This document shows positions 10,406-20,728 of a stretch of DNA of 64,000 bases, one piece after another. The stretch's first letter is position 1, and every line of letters begins with the position of its first letter. The DNA comes from Pseudocercospora fijiensis CIRAD86 (lineage: Eukaryota; Ascomycota; Dothideomycetes; Mycosphaerellales; Mycosphaerellaceae). The notes beneath the pieces were generated by a model. That model was not told the DNA's origin and made no database searches. It saw nothing but the letters and a program-made list of their open reading frames with translations. The stretch covers positions 1 through 64,000 of the forward strand of contig NW_006921532.1 of NCBI RefSeq assembly GCF_000340215.1, read 5' to 3'. A program made the position numbers and the translations under genes.

Positions 10406-13400
10406 TTTATTAGTATACACTTATTATATAACTACGGTTTTAGGCGTACGCCCGAAGTTTTTGCTATTGTCGGCGCTATCTAGTAGCCGTATTAAGCGGT
10501 AGCTATGCCTAGTATTCGGCTAGCCTTGCCTTACTATTTCGCGACGGAATCTACTCGTCGTTATCGTCGTCGTCGGCAGACGTAGAGTTACTATTATCTA
10601 GCCCTCTTAGTCGCTAAATCTGTCGCATCGCTATAAAGCAGTTAATAAGATCTTCGCTAATTATCTACTATCCTTAATTACGGAGTAGATTAGGAGTATA
10701 GCGGTATATTATATAAAGTTAGTTCTTCTTTTTTACGGTACTAACGAGCGACTAATGCTATAGGATAGTGCTATTCTAGATAAGGTTACTTGCGCTAACT
10801 AGGACGGCGGCTACCTACTTTACCTTATATTAAGCGGTAGTACCGGGTATTTTCTTCTATCGAACGGCTTAATAGATTTTGCTTTTATCGTAAGTAGGGA
10901 GGATGCGTATCTAATTTATTATATAACGCCCTATACTATACTTAAACTATTGCGCAATGTCTAGGTAATCCCGACTAAGTAAGGCGAGTATATCGAAATA
11001 GTACCTCGCCTACCTACGCTATAGTCGGCGTTCCTAGCTATTGCGGCGAAAACCGTCGTCCTAGTTAAAGAGTAGCTAAAGGCGGGTTTGCTAGATAGCG
11101 GTAAATAAGGTAAAGCCGCCTTCTATAGCGTTACTACTACCGCCCCGGGCGACGATAATATTAGGTCTTCCGCCCGTTATCCGATATATAAGGTCGTACG
11201 AAAAGCTATAGAGACCGGCTCTCTCTTTATCGGTAACTTCCTCCGAGAAGAAGTAGCGTAACCGTACCTAATCCCCTAGGCGCTTATCGGGCTTTAAGAG
11301 TATACGGAGTATATAGCTAGTATAGCGGTATCTATATACCTAGCTTAATCGCTAAAGCGCCCGTTTAACGATACCTAGGTACTAATCCGAGTTGTTATCC
11401 TCTTCTAAGTCGTTACCCTTACGCTCCCTATACGCTGCTCGATACGTTTAGTAGGCGGTAACGAATTAGTCGATCGTCTCCTTTACGTAGTTATAGAAAG
11501 CTTACTCTAGCCTTCCCGAACTAGTAGCCTAGAGCTAGCTACAGAGGAAGTCGGTAGTATAGGCGGTCTACTAGAGCGCGGCAGTATAGAAGCGTAGTTA
11601 AACCTAGTTAAAGAGATCGGCTAGAAGCTAGGCGGTATACGTAGTACGGAGGCTTGCTATAATATTTAAACCCCGACGACTTCCTTCCTACTCTCTATCG
11701 CCCGCGCCTAACTAGTCGTAACGATTACGAGAGAGTCTATGCTTTATACTAAAGGAACTACTATTACAGGTCGTAGTTAGTAAGTCGAATAGTATATTAA
11801 GTATTACTAACGTAGAGGCTTCCTTAATAGCGCGGGTTATACGATCGAGTTAGGCGGTATTTACGCCTACGTTAACGGACCTTTACGAAAGGACTATATA
11901 TATTACAAAGAGCTAGCGGTTTAACTATAAACGTATAAAGTCGACGACGTACTTACTCTCGAGTACGAAGAAAGGCTAGTAAGTGCGACGCCTATCTACT
12001 CCCTCGGTTAGGCTTAGGCGAGTTATAGGCAGATTAGGCTAATAGAGTAGGTCCTAGTAAGTGCGAACCTCTCCTCGTACGCTAAAGGGAACGGTGCTCG
12101 AGGCGTAGCTATCTAGCGTATTATACGCCTATATAATTTCCGCTTTAAAGGCGTCTAAGATACGAGCTCGGCGAAATATAGTATCTCGGGCAATAAGGGA
12201 AGTAACGGCGGCTACCTAGTCGATAGTAGACTAGGAGAATATAAGAAGCGGCAGTATTAACTAACTAAAAATAGGTTCTACCGTTCGGTTAATAGACGCG
12301 AAGAGATCCTTCGATATATTATATCCTTAGAAGAAGCCGATACTACTAAGCCGCTCTATAGACTTACGGAGTAGTTTGCCTCGGATACTATAAGCCTCTT
12401 ATATACCGAACTACTAGTATACTTAAGGATACTCGATATTAAAGCCGCTAGTCTTCGCAATACTATAGGCTGTCTAGTAAAGGGCGATAAGCGGAGATAC
12501 TACTACGTCTTCGACTACTAGTCTAGTAGGGATGTCTTCCTACGCGAGGTCGAACTAAGCGCGGTCTATATTACGATATATAGGGTTAAACTAGCGCTCG
12601 AGGGACTAATCGAGGAGTTCTTTAAGCTCTAGGGGAGTCTATGCCTCTAGACGGATTTTAGTCCTATACTATATAATAACTAGTTCTATACGCCGCTAAT
12701 ATATATCTAAGTCTCGACGTAACCGACGTTCGATACCCTACTATAAACAATATAGTCGTAGTATAGCTACGTCGACTATAGGGTCTTAATTTACCGGTAG
12801 CGGATCTATAATATCGTAAGAGATTTTACTAACGTTGCGATTATTGCCTTCTACGCCTTGTTTCTATCGAGTATATACGCGATTATATACTTACTAGAAG
12901 GATAGGGGATAATATACGAGCACTCGAGAAGGATAAGTATCGCGAAGCGTAGGAATAAGGATAGTATTAATAAAGTAAGCCTGTTTACGCTTGTTTATAT
13001 AATAGCGACGTTGCCGGTCGATCTTCCGATTTCGATTCGCTTTAGGGAGTAGAAGGTTAGGGAAGAAGAGGTACGTATTAAATCTAGAAGTATCGAGTCT
13101 AGTCGCGATCCGTATATACTTATAGCGTTCGGGTCGTATCGGAGAGCGGCCTACTAGTATATACTACTCGTAAGTAATAGTCTTTATAAAGCGAGGCGTA
13201 TAGAACAACCGAATACCGGCTCTATAGGTCGCAAGTAAGGTTATAGGGAGGAGAAGTGCGTTAATGTCCTAGTATCGAGTAATATAAAATAGCTAATTAG
13301 TAGATATAAGGTACGACTTCTCGAGTAATAGGACCGTAGAAGGTACCCTATTAACCTACCCGGCGAGGAGTCTACGCTAGTCGACGCCTCGGAGCTACTC

Positions 13401-14112
13401 GTATATATACGTCGGGAGCTTACTATACTCTACGACGTACGCAAGTATATCCGGGAGCTAGTAAAGTTAACTTTAGGCGAAGGTAGCGGTAGTACCCTTA
13501 GTAACAAATTCTACGAGTATAACTTTAGGCGGTATCGGCTCCTCTTCTTCCGCGTCCGTATCCTAGTCTTAGGAATACTTATAAAAGCAACTATCTATAG
13601 CGAGCGCTTAGTAAAGTACTATCCGACTATAAGGGGTCGATATAATAGGTAGGTTGTCTAGTTCCTCGTCGGAATTAACCCTAGCGTCGCTACTCGAAGG
13701 ACTACTTAAATCCGATTAGATTAAACTACTAGTTACCGAAGGTACTCGCGAGCTTTTAAGCGTAACGTCGCTATTATCGTCTCGACCCTACCGACCTCGT
13801 AGTAGCGTAGGTCGTAGCGGTAGTAGGGGTTCTAGTAAGGCAGGGCGCGGGTTACGCCCTCTAGGATTTAGCCGGATACGTAGTAGGAGCCCGCGTTATA
13901 GCTACGATAGCTAAGCTCTAGGACGAGGCCTTTATAAGCTCTCTCTTAAATTAGACCTAGTAATACTATCTCTTAATCTAGACGGGCTTCGCCTTAAGCT
14001 AGGGCTAGGAATACTGTCTCTAGAATTAGACTTAGATATACTCGCGCTTGCGATCGGTCGACTACGCCGTACCGAGGCTAGTAGTTAATTCGTCCTATCT
14101 CTTAAAGTAGGT

Positions 14113-14390
14113 AACGAGGGGCTCTCTAGAATAGGAGGGAAGGAGAGACTTCTTCGAGAAGTCGGCGAAGCAGGTTAAGTAGCGGACTTCGAAGCTAGTA
14201 ATAGGGGAGAATAAGCTACGCTTACTTAGGAGTCTAGCTTAGGCGGCGTCGTAGGTAATAAGGGGCTCTCTAGAATAGGAGGGAAGGAGAGACTTCTTCG
14301 AGGAGTCGGCGAAGTAGGTTAAGTAGCGGACTTCAAAGCTAGTAATAGGGAAGAATAAGCTACGCTTTCTTAGGAGTTAGGCTTAGGCGG
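14113..14390 (+). repeat. Duplicated ~144-bp coding module
   Basis: Two tandem copies (14,113-14,256 and 14,257-14,390), each reading LEQEGRRDFFE(K/E)SAKQVK once TAG is taken as Gln. The same pair is present in the second gene copy at about 22,570-22,848. Confidence 0.75.
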
Positions 14391-14660
14391 CGTCGCTAGT
14401 ATAGAAGCTAGCGGGGAAGGCGTCGCTAGTATAGAAGCTAGCTAGGAAGGCGTCGCTAGTATAGAAGCTAGTACGGGAGGTGTCGCTAGTATAGAAGCTA
14501 GCTAGGGAGGTATCGCTAGTATAGAAGCTAGCTAGGGAGGTATCGCTAGTATAGAAGCTAGCGCGGGAGGTATCGCTAGTATAGAAGCTAGCGCGGGAGG
14601 TATCGCTAGTATAGAAGCTAGCGCGGGAGGTATCGCTAGTATAGAAGCTAGCGCTAGTAG
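14391..14660 (+). repeat. 30-bp coding minisatellite, nine units
   Basis: Units of CGTCGCTAGTATAGAAGCTA followed by a GC-rich ten-base tail repeat exactly every 30 bp. In the gene's frame each unit gives ten residues (SLVQKLAREV-like), predicted to form a helical repeat. Confidence 0.9.
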
Positions 14661-14699
14661 GGATTATACTATAGCGGACGAAGAGGGTCTAGTAGCTAT

Positions 14700-15386
14700 C
14701 GGAGCGGGGCGGTAAACTATTCTACGTAGGGTAAGAGGACCTATATACGAAGGGAGAGTATTAGATAGGTATACTAGTTAAGTGCTATCTGTTTTAGGGA
14801 GAAGGGGACGTAGAGGAGCCCGCCGAATAGCTAACCGAGGCTAGTCGTAGGTAGGGATAGCCTATACGATCGATTATTAAACGAGCGACGTAGAAGTGCT
14901 ATCCCTTAGAGTAGAGCTAGCGGCGTTAGCTCTAGCGAATTAATCGACTACCGCGATAACATCGTCGATCTCGAGCTAGTTAATATAGGTAGCGAGGAGC
15001 TATAGCCTATCTCTAGTATTTGTACGCGGCGCTATCTATAAAGAGAGCAGTAGTAGTCGTAGTACTAGGAGAAGTAGCCGTCCCTAACTAGCCGAATAGT
15101 ACTAACTCTAGAGTGTTTAACTACCTACTACGCCTGTTTAGCTACGAAGTAAAGGATTAATATAGGGGATAGGTTAGGTAGCCGAGGAGGTAGACGATAT
15201 AGCGGCTAGATATAGTAGCAGCGTAGACGAAGAAGATACTACGCCTAGGTCTTGCTTAGCTTGCTATACTTTCTTCTAGGCTCGTCGTAGAGCTGTACTC
15301 GCTAACTTCCTCGCGGTACGTTCGGCCTTCTTCTTCCGCTCTTCCTCTTTAGTACCGAGTAGCTTGCGCTATCCTTTAGGCGGCAT
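14700..15386 (-). pseudogene. Possible small basic protein on the opposite strand
   Basis: A minus-strand frame begins with a preserved ATG at 15,386-15,384. It reads MPPKGWRKLLGTKEEERKKK with RIP stops allowed, then a Lys/Arg/Ala-rich region. In the second copy (ATG at 23,844-23,842) the start is also preserved. It overlaps the end of the plus-strand gene, so one of the two readings may be false. No family is recognised. Confidence 0.35.
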
Positions 15387-16201
15387 TGTATTAATTCCGT
15401 TAATAGCGGAGGGCAAAGCTTATATATAAGCCGCGCTAATAAGCATAGAATTCGAGGAGGTAGTAGTTCTATCTCGCAGAAACTACTAATACTAGAAAGG
15501 GCTACCCCTTTCTAGCGATGCATTTTGTATATAAGAGAGCAAGGAATAGTAGCGTAGTATATTTTGCGTATAAAGCAGTGCGTACAAGTAGGTTCGTATA
15601 CTGCCTACGGCCTTCCCGTAGACGTTACAAAACCTAAAGTCTAGCAATAAAAGGATACCGTAAACAACTTAAAACTTTAGGTACGTACCTAAAACTAGGC
15701 GTTTTAGGTACGTACTAAAAGTTTTAAGTTGTTCCTCTATCGGACTATAGGATAAGTAAACCTAAAGAGTATTATAGGTAGGTCTATTATTAAAGGTAAA
15801 AGTCCTTACTAGGCGATAGGCGGAGTAATACGAAATACGGGATAAGGTTCGTAGTAGCCTTCCGTAACAGCGAAGGAAGGCTATTTAATTAGATAGTTAG
15901 CTAGGTTCTAATAATGTTTAATTAATATCGGGTAGACAGGTTAGCTAGATTTCGGGAAAGGGTACCTCGTATACTTAATATAAGACTAAAAGTATAGCTA
16001 AGAAGATAGGTAAATCCCTACTTACGGAACCGGAGGGTAAGGGGTAGGGGAATGCGTACCCCGTATATTTCTTAACCGGAAGCGCTCTATCGCGTTCTAA
16101 CGGAGCGAGGGCCGTATCGCTAGTTATAGCTAATTAGCTAGACGCGGGCGCGGTCGAGATACGACTTAGAATACGAACGCCTTCTTACTTTAATATTTCT
16201 T
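15387..16201. other. Spacer with one PalA element
   Basis: Apart from PalA at 15,671-15,725 and GGAAGGCTAT-type short inverted motifs, I see no coding frame I can support. The region is repeated at 23,845-24,659. Confidence 0.4.
15671..15725. repeat. PalA element, full length
   Basis: AAACTTTAGGTACGTACCTA paired with GTTTTAGGTACGTACTAAAA, flanked by AACTTA/TAAGTT. It is present at the same place in the second copy (24,130-24,184), so insertion preceded the duplication. Confidence 0.8.
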
Positions 16202-16316
16202 AAGCGCTTCGTCGTATCCTAGCGAAGCGGCTTACTAACTAGAAGCGCTTCGTCGTATCCTAACGAAGCGGCTTACTAACTAGAAGCGCTTCGTCGTATC
16301 CTAACGAAGCGGCTTA
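16202..16316. repeat. 41-bp tandem repeat
   Basis: Two full and one partial unit of AAGCGCTTCGTCGTATCCTA plus GCGAAGCGGCTTACTAACTAG. Each has an inner inverted repeat CGCTTCGT/ACGAAGCG. The second locus copy (24,660-24,731) has one unit fewer. It abuts the truncated 3' end of the SF1 helicase. Confidence 0.8.
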
Positions 16317-17620
16317 ACGACATCCTTATCCTTACTACGACTACCGAGACGTACAAATTCTTCCTCGAATATAGCGATATAACGTAAAAACTAGTCGATA
16401 GCGTAGTTAGTCTAATAAGCGATAATTATTAGTAGATCTCCCTTATTCTAGTTCTCGAGTATTACTTTAATAGCTTGTATAGAGATATAGGTCTTGCTAG
16501 TACCGGGTAGGCCTTAAATAATAGCAAGACGCGCCGTTAGAATACGACGGAGCGCTTCTAGTTAGGAGGCGTCTAGAGCACTATTAGGCTTAGAAGGCTA
16601 GTGCTTAACTATATTAATATTCTCGAAGCTCTCGTTAGAGTTATTAACTAGGATAGAGCTTAGATCTCGCTTCGGCTGTGCTTTAATATACTTAGGCGCC
16701 GAAATATAAGGCTATATACTAACGAGGTACTCTAATAAGGGGAAACCCTCGCGTATTATACGCTAAAGGCTAAGCAAGGTATGCCGATTAGCTTCGAAAA
16801 GTCCGCTACGGTCCTCTACTATAAGATATTCTATAGCAGGATCTAGCTTTATCTCCTCGGGACGGGCAAAGGCGAGATTAGGCTTAGGTAGATTCTACTA
16901 AAGTCCCTCTAGTAGTCGAGCAGCAATAGTAGCGACAATAGCGCGAGATACGAACTTATTATTTATTAGTATAAGAACGACTAAGCTGCTAGCGATAAGG
17001 CGCTTTAACTGTTCCTATAGAACTTTCTTACTAGTAGGGAGGAGACTAAAAGTAACGCGGACGGCGAAGCTACGTATAGACAAAGTCGCGCCGTAGATGT
17101 AAACCTACTTAGGTTAGTATATAACGGGCGGCGCGTTAAAGGGGTAAAGGCGAGACTAACCTTCGTATAGATGCCGACTTTGCTATTAAATGCGTCCTTA
17201 GCGGTATATAGAGTATAGCGAGTTATTAAGACTGCTTTATAAAGGCCGCGGAGGGTATCTTCGCGGTTCCTATAGAACTTTCTTACTAGTACGGAGGAGA
17301 CTAAAAGTAACGCGGACGGCGAAGCTACGTATAGACAAAGTCGCGCCGTAGATATAAACCTGCTTAGGTTAGTATATAATAGGCAGCGCGTTAAAGAGGT
17401 AAAGGCGAGACTAACCTTAGTATAGATACCGACTTTGCTATTAAATACGTCCTTAGCGGCATATAGAGTATAGCGAGTTATTAAGACTACTTCGCGAAGG
17501 CCGCGGAGGGCATCTTCGCGGTATAGCTCGTAGAGAGTACTCTAAGAGAATAGTTCTATAAGGGAGGCGATAAATAGTAAATAGGGCTTGTCGATATCGC
17601 GCGCGAGGGCGAGCGTTCCT
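16317..17620 (-). pseudogene. UPF1-like SF1 helicase of NFX1/ZNFX1/SAD-3 type, truncated and RIP-inactivated (copy 1)
   Basis: The minus strand reads ARLAIIQGLPGTSKTYISIQ near 16,470-16,530. This is SF1 motif I (QGxPGTGKT), with S a mutated G. It is followed by LLIIIAYQTNYAIDQFLRY, the motif Ia pattern of ZNFX1-type helicases (ACQTNHALDQ with Cys and His mutated to Tyr). RLGSRSKDKDV follows near 16,330. Upstream, YLIVEDRSGLFEANRHTLL and YREDALRGLREVV match the N-terminal part typical of fungal NFX1-type helicases. The protein stops before motifs II to VI, so roughly the C-terminal half is missing. A 255-bp in-frame internal duplication is present. In Neurospora and fission yeast relatives (SAD-3, Hrr1) act in RNA silencing. 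That role is family knowledge, not shown here. Confidence 0.8.
17011..17519 (-). repeat. 255-bp in-frame tandem duplication within the SF1 helicase
   Basis: 17,011-17,265 and 17,266-17,519 are near identical and begin GTTCCTATAGAACTTTCTTA. The unit is 255 bp, 85 codons, so it duplicates the REDALRGLREVV block without shifting frame. It is also present in the second copy (about 25,427-25,935). Confidence 0.8.
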
Positions 17621-18235
17621 ATCGCTAGTTATAGCTAATTAGCCCGCGGCCCTTACCGTATCGCTAGTTATAGCTAATTAGCCCGACGCGGGCGTAGTCG
17701 AGATACGACTAAGAATGCGACCGCCTTCTTATTTAGCTCGTAATATACGTAGGCGGCCTACGAGTAGGCGCGAGAATATATTCTTTTATACCTTCGATAT
17801 TATAATATCGAATAAATAGAGAATAGTTCTATAAGGGAGGCGATAAATAGTAAATAGGGCTCGTCGACGTCGCGCGCGAGGGCGAGCGTTCCTATCGCTA
17901 GTTATAGCTAATTAGCTCGTAGCCCTTACCGTATCGCTAGTTATAGCTAATTAGCCCGACGCGGGCGTAGTCGAGATACGACTTAGAATACGACCGCCTT
18001 CTTATTTAGCTCGTAATATACGTAGGCGGCCTACGAGCAGGCGCGAGAATATATTCTTTTATACCTTTGATATTATAATATCGAATAAATAGAGAATAGT
18101 TCTATAAGGGAGGCGATAAATAGTAAATAGGGCTCGTCGACGTCGCGCGCGAGGGCGAGCGTTCCTATCGCTAGTTATAGCTAATTAGCCCGCGGCCCTT
18201 GCCGTATCGCTAGTTATAGCTAATTAGCCCGACGC
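17545..18235. repeat. 273-bp tandem repeat, about 2.5 units
   Basis: Units start at 17,545, 17,818 and 18,091 with AGAGAATAGTTCTATAAGGG. Each holds two copies of the palindrome-like GCTAGTTATAGCTAATTAGC. The unit overlaps the 5' end of the SF1 helicase, so the array may have grown by duplicating that gene's upstream region. Confidence 0.85.
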
Positions 18236-18263
18236 CGGCGCCCTACTATACGCCCGCTATACG

Positions 18264-18281
18264 CCTAACCCTAACCCTAAA
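18264..18281. repeat. Interstitial telomeric repeat
   Basis: CCTAACCCTAACCCTAAA, about three telomere units in the same orientation as the chromosome end. It lies 13 bp from the right boundary of the duplicated segment and next to the truncation point of the gypsy element. It is identical at 26,681-26,698. Confidence 0.85.
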
Positions 18282-18294
18282 GTGCCCTATAGTA

Positions 18295-20003
18295 GGCCTA
18301 GTCGATAACCGGGTTGTGCTTTTTAAGCTAAGGAAGACTAAGAATAACGGGGTAAGTCTTCGAGAGTTTCGTAAGGAAAAACATAATATATTCGGTATAT
18401 AGGCCGATAGTAATAGATAAGTAGTAGATCTAGGTTACCTTACCGGCGGCCGCGGTCGTACCGTTAAACATTTCTAACTCCCGAGCGTACGTAAGGTCTT
18501 AGAACGTTAAGCCGAGCTCTCTCGCATAGTTGTAATCTATAAACGAGTAGCCGGTTGCGCCGTTATTAATAAAAGCTATAGTTTTCAATAATTTCTTTTA
18601 ATTTCCTATTAACGTTTCTACTATAAAAGGCTAGTAGACTAACTCTTTCTCTATAGCCGAGCTAGAGAAAGGGAAGGTAGTAGTAGATACTCTTAGTTTT
18701 AGAACGAATAAACCTTATAAGCGACTATATATAAGGTTTAAGCTTTTCCCTAGCCGCTCGGAGTAGCGCTAGCCGGTAAAGGCGTATCTAGAGTCGTAAT
18801 ATTCGCGGCGGCGACTCGCTATATCGTTAGCGTATTTAGCCGGCCGACGAGAGACAGGTAGAGGCGAGCAATATATCCTTTTACTCCGTAGTAGATATAT
18901 TCTCCTACCGTACGGCGACGCTACTTCTCTTCTTCCGAAAGCTTACTATTTACTAGGGGCGCGCGTAGACGGGCGCCGAGCGAGGCAGCGCTTAAATCTA
19001 TCGGATCGGTAGTAGGCTAGGCGCCTAGCGGTATTAGGGCTATAGCCGGAGCTAGTACTAAAGCCGGCGTCTAAGCTATCTATAACTTCGACGGTAGCGT
19101 AGCGAACGGCGACGTAAAGCGACCGGTATTCGTATAGGCGCCTCCGCGGTTAGCGATAATTTTCGCGAAGTTTCGAGTCGTATTATCGATACGCGTAAGT
19201 AAGGCGTATAGTTCGGTAATGTTTAGATTCTCCGTATCCTTATCGCGGACTTATAGTATTATTTCTTCGCTAAGGCCGCGTACTAAGATCTACTTAGCGA
19301 CGTCCGGGGGGTATTCGGCGTACCTAATCTCGTATTAGAAGGCGGTATAGTACTCTTAGTAGGTCTTATTTGCTTGCTTAAGTTTGTCTAAGTTTAGGCG
19401 CGTAGTTTGCTTACGGTCAGGGTCGCCGAAACTAGCGTCGAGGGCCTTCTAGATAGTAGCCGTTATAGTTGTTTCTATATTTTCTAAGAGGCTATAGCAG
19501 GAATCGAGGGCGGAGCTACTAAGCAGAGAAAATATAAATCCGGTCTTTAAAGCTTTAGTCGGATAGTAGTCGGCGTTAGCGAGAAAGCGGATCTTAACCT
19601 ATATCTTAAATTCTTCGTATACTTTACGCTTACTAGTAAAGCGTTCGGGGTCGCTTAGCTTCTTACTCTTGTTCGAAGTAGGTATAAATAGGTAAGAAGC
19701 GGGTACCGCGGCGCCTAGGCGAGTAGAGGCGAGCTACGACTAGAGGCGGCCTACCTCGTCTTCTTTTTCCGCGATAGAAGCATTCGCGTCGCTAAGAGCC
19801 GTACTAAGGCTAGTACGGGAGACCGAGAGGAAACGAGTAGTATCTTTATAAGCCTTAAGCAGGTTAATAAGTAGTTCCGGGTCGGTAGCGTAGGCGTAAT
19901 CTAGCTATTCGCGCGTAGCGGGGATTTTATTCTATACTAAGCTTAAAAAATCGGGTACGTCGTTAGGTCTTATATTTTAAATCTATTCGTTAGGCGTATC
20001 TAT
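18295..20003 (-). pseudogene. Ty3/gypsy gag-protease, truncated and RIP-inactivated
   Basis: From a mutated start (ATA at 20,003-20,001, then DTPNE) the minus strand reads a gypsy-type Gag. KLSDPERFTSKRKVYEEFK (about 19,650) and YAEYPPDVAK (about 19,310) lie in the capsid-like region. A zinc knuckle near 18,890 has lost its Cys and His (IYYGVKGYIARLY for CX2CX4HX4C, each residue explained by TGC or CAC to TAC). The retropepsin follows at 18,560-18,300, with AFINNGATGYSFID and LSLPWLKKHNPVID-like sequence. The element stops there, with no reverse transcriptase, RNase H or integrase. The LTR is just upstream at 20,037-20,728. It is a dead, 3'-truncated retrotransposon. Confidence 0.88.
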
Positions 20004-20036
20004 CTTAATAGAGGCGTTTTTTAAGGCAGTTCGTAA

Positions 20037-20728
20037 TATAAGGGTTAGTAGCTAAGTAGTAAGAATATATACGAAACTTTAAACTAAACTAAAGGGAGCA
20101 CTAAATTAATATAGCTACTATCTATATAAGACGAACTGCGAAGAAAGGAAGAAGGGTGCCTTAGAGGGAGAGTCCCTTCCTTAGTATTCCGCCCTACAGC
20201 CGTCTAGCGCGTCCGACGCGTAAGCGTAAGTACGTATATCCGCTATCTCGTAGCGCCGTTATCTCTTAGCTAACTTACGTAGCGCGCGTATACGAACTCG
20301 TTTAACCGCTCTTAAGTAAACATGTTTCTCCTAGCTCTTCCCTGCCTTCCGGTTCCTTCCTACTACTCGGATCTGTCCTACGACTCTATATATCTCGCTT
20401 ACTATCGTCCGTATATACGTACGTATAGTTTAGTATAGTCCCGTCGTTCGTATATTAATATATAACGTATTATTCTACTATATACGGCCTCCGTAGGAGT
20501 CCCTAAGATGTTACGTTATACGGCTAAGTAGGCGACCTAGGCGTACTAGGCGTACTAGGCATATTAGGCGTACTAGGCGTACTAGGCGTACTAGGCGACC
20601 TAGGCTAACTAGGCGACCTACTTCGCTAGGGGCCCCTACTACTAAGGCAACTCAAATCCGATATTACTTTATAGTATAGCGGCTAGCTTATAGGACTTGT
20701 CGGTGCTTTCTAGGCAGCTACTATAATA
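20037..20728 (-). mobile_element. 5' LTR of the truncated gypsy element
   Basis: Similar to the solo LTR at 708-1,606 and placed 33 bp upstream of the gag start on the minus strand. Its outer end joins the duplicated gene copy exactly where homology with 12,271 begins. It contains a short 10-bp minisatellite (20,521-20,620). Confidence 0.75.

Larger units (their letters stand above)
5203..11069. repeat. Segmental duplication S2, copy 1
   Basis: Direct, colinear match to 58,138-64,000. It begins inside a helicase intron at CGTTAGTAGGAAGG and continues beyond the window in the other copy. Confidence 0.93.
10540..15000 (+). pseudogene. Large unrecognised protein with C-terminal repeats, RIP-inactivated (copy 1)
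   Basis: A single plus-strand frame runs for roughly 1,480 codons with only TAG/TAA interruptions. Readable stretches include DGGYLLYLILSGSTGYFLLS (about 10,800), LTKNRFYRSVNRREEILRYI (about 12,265) and VRDFTNVAIIAFYALFLSS (about 12,815). The last is hydrophobic enough to be a buried core or membrane segment. The later part is Arg-rich and ends in a duplicated ~144-bp module (14,113-14,390) and nine 30-bp coding units (14,391-14,660) reading SLVQKLAREV-like repeats. The start and stop are not fixed. I recognise no family. A 5'-truncated copy is at 20,729-23,470, and a 5' fragment at the right edge of the window. Confidence 0.6.
12271..18294. repeat. Segmental duplication S1, copy 1
   Basis: Nearly colinear with 20,729-26,711 in direct orientation. 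Differences are mostly C/T and G/A. The right edge ends in GTGCCCTATAGTA in both copies, then the sequences part. Confidence 0.92.

Noticed and set aside
14391..14660. Regular 30-bp repeats resembling a CRISPR array
   Set aside because: The units are contiguous with no unique spacers, lie in a coding frame and are in fungal telomere-linked DNA.
10540..15000. Tyrosine recombinase (Starship/Crypton DUF3435) for the large plus-strand gene
   Set aside because: I could not find the R...HxxR...Y pattern or other convincing similarity in the readable stretches.
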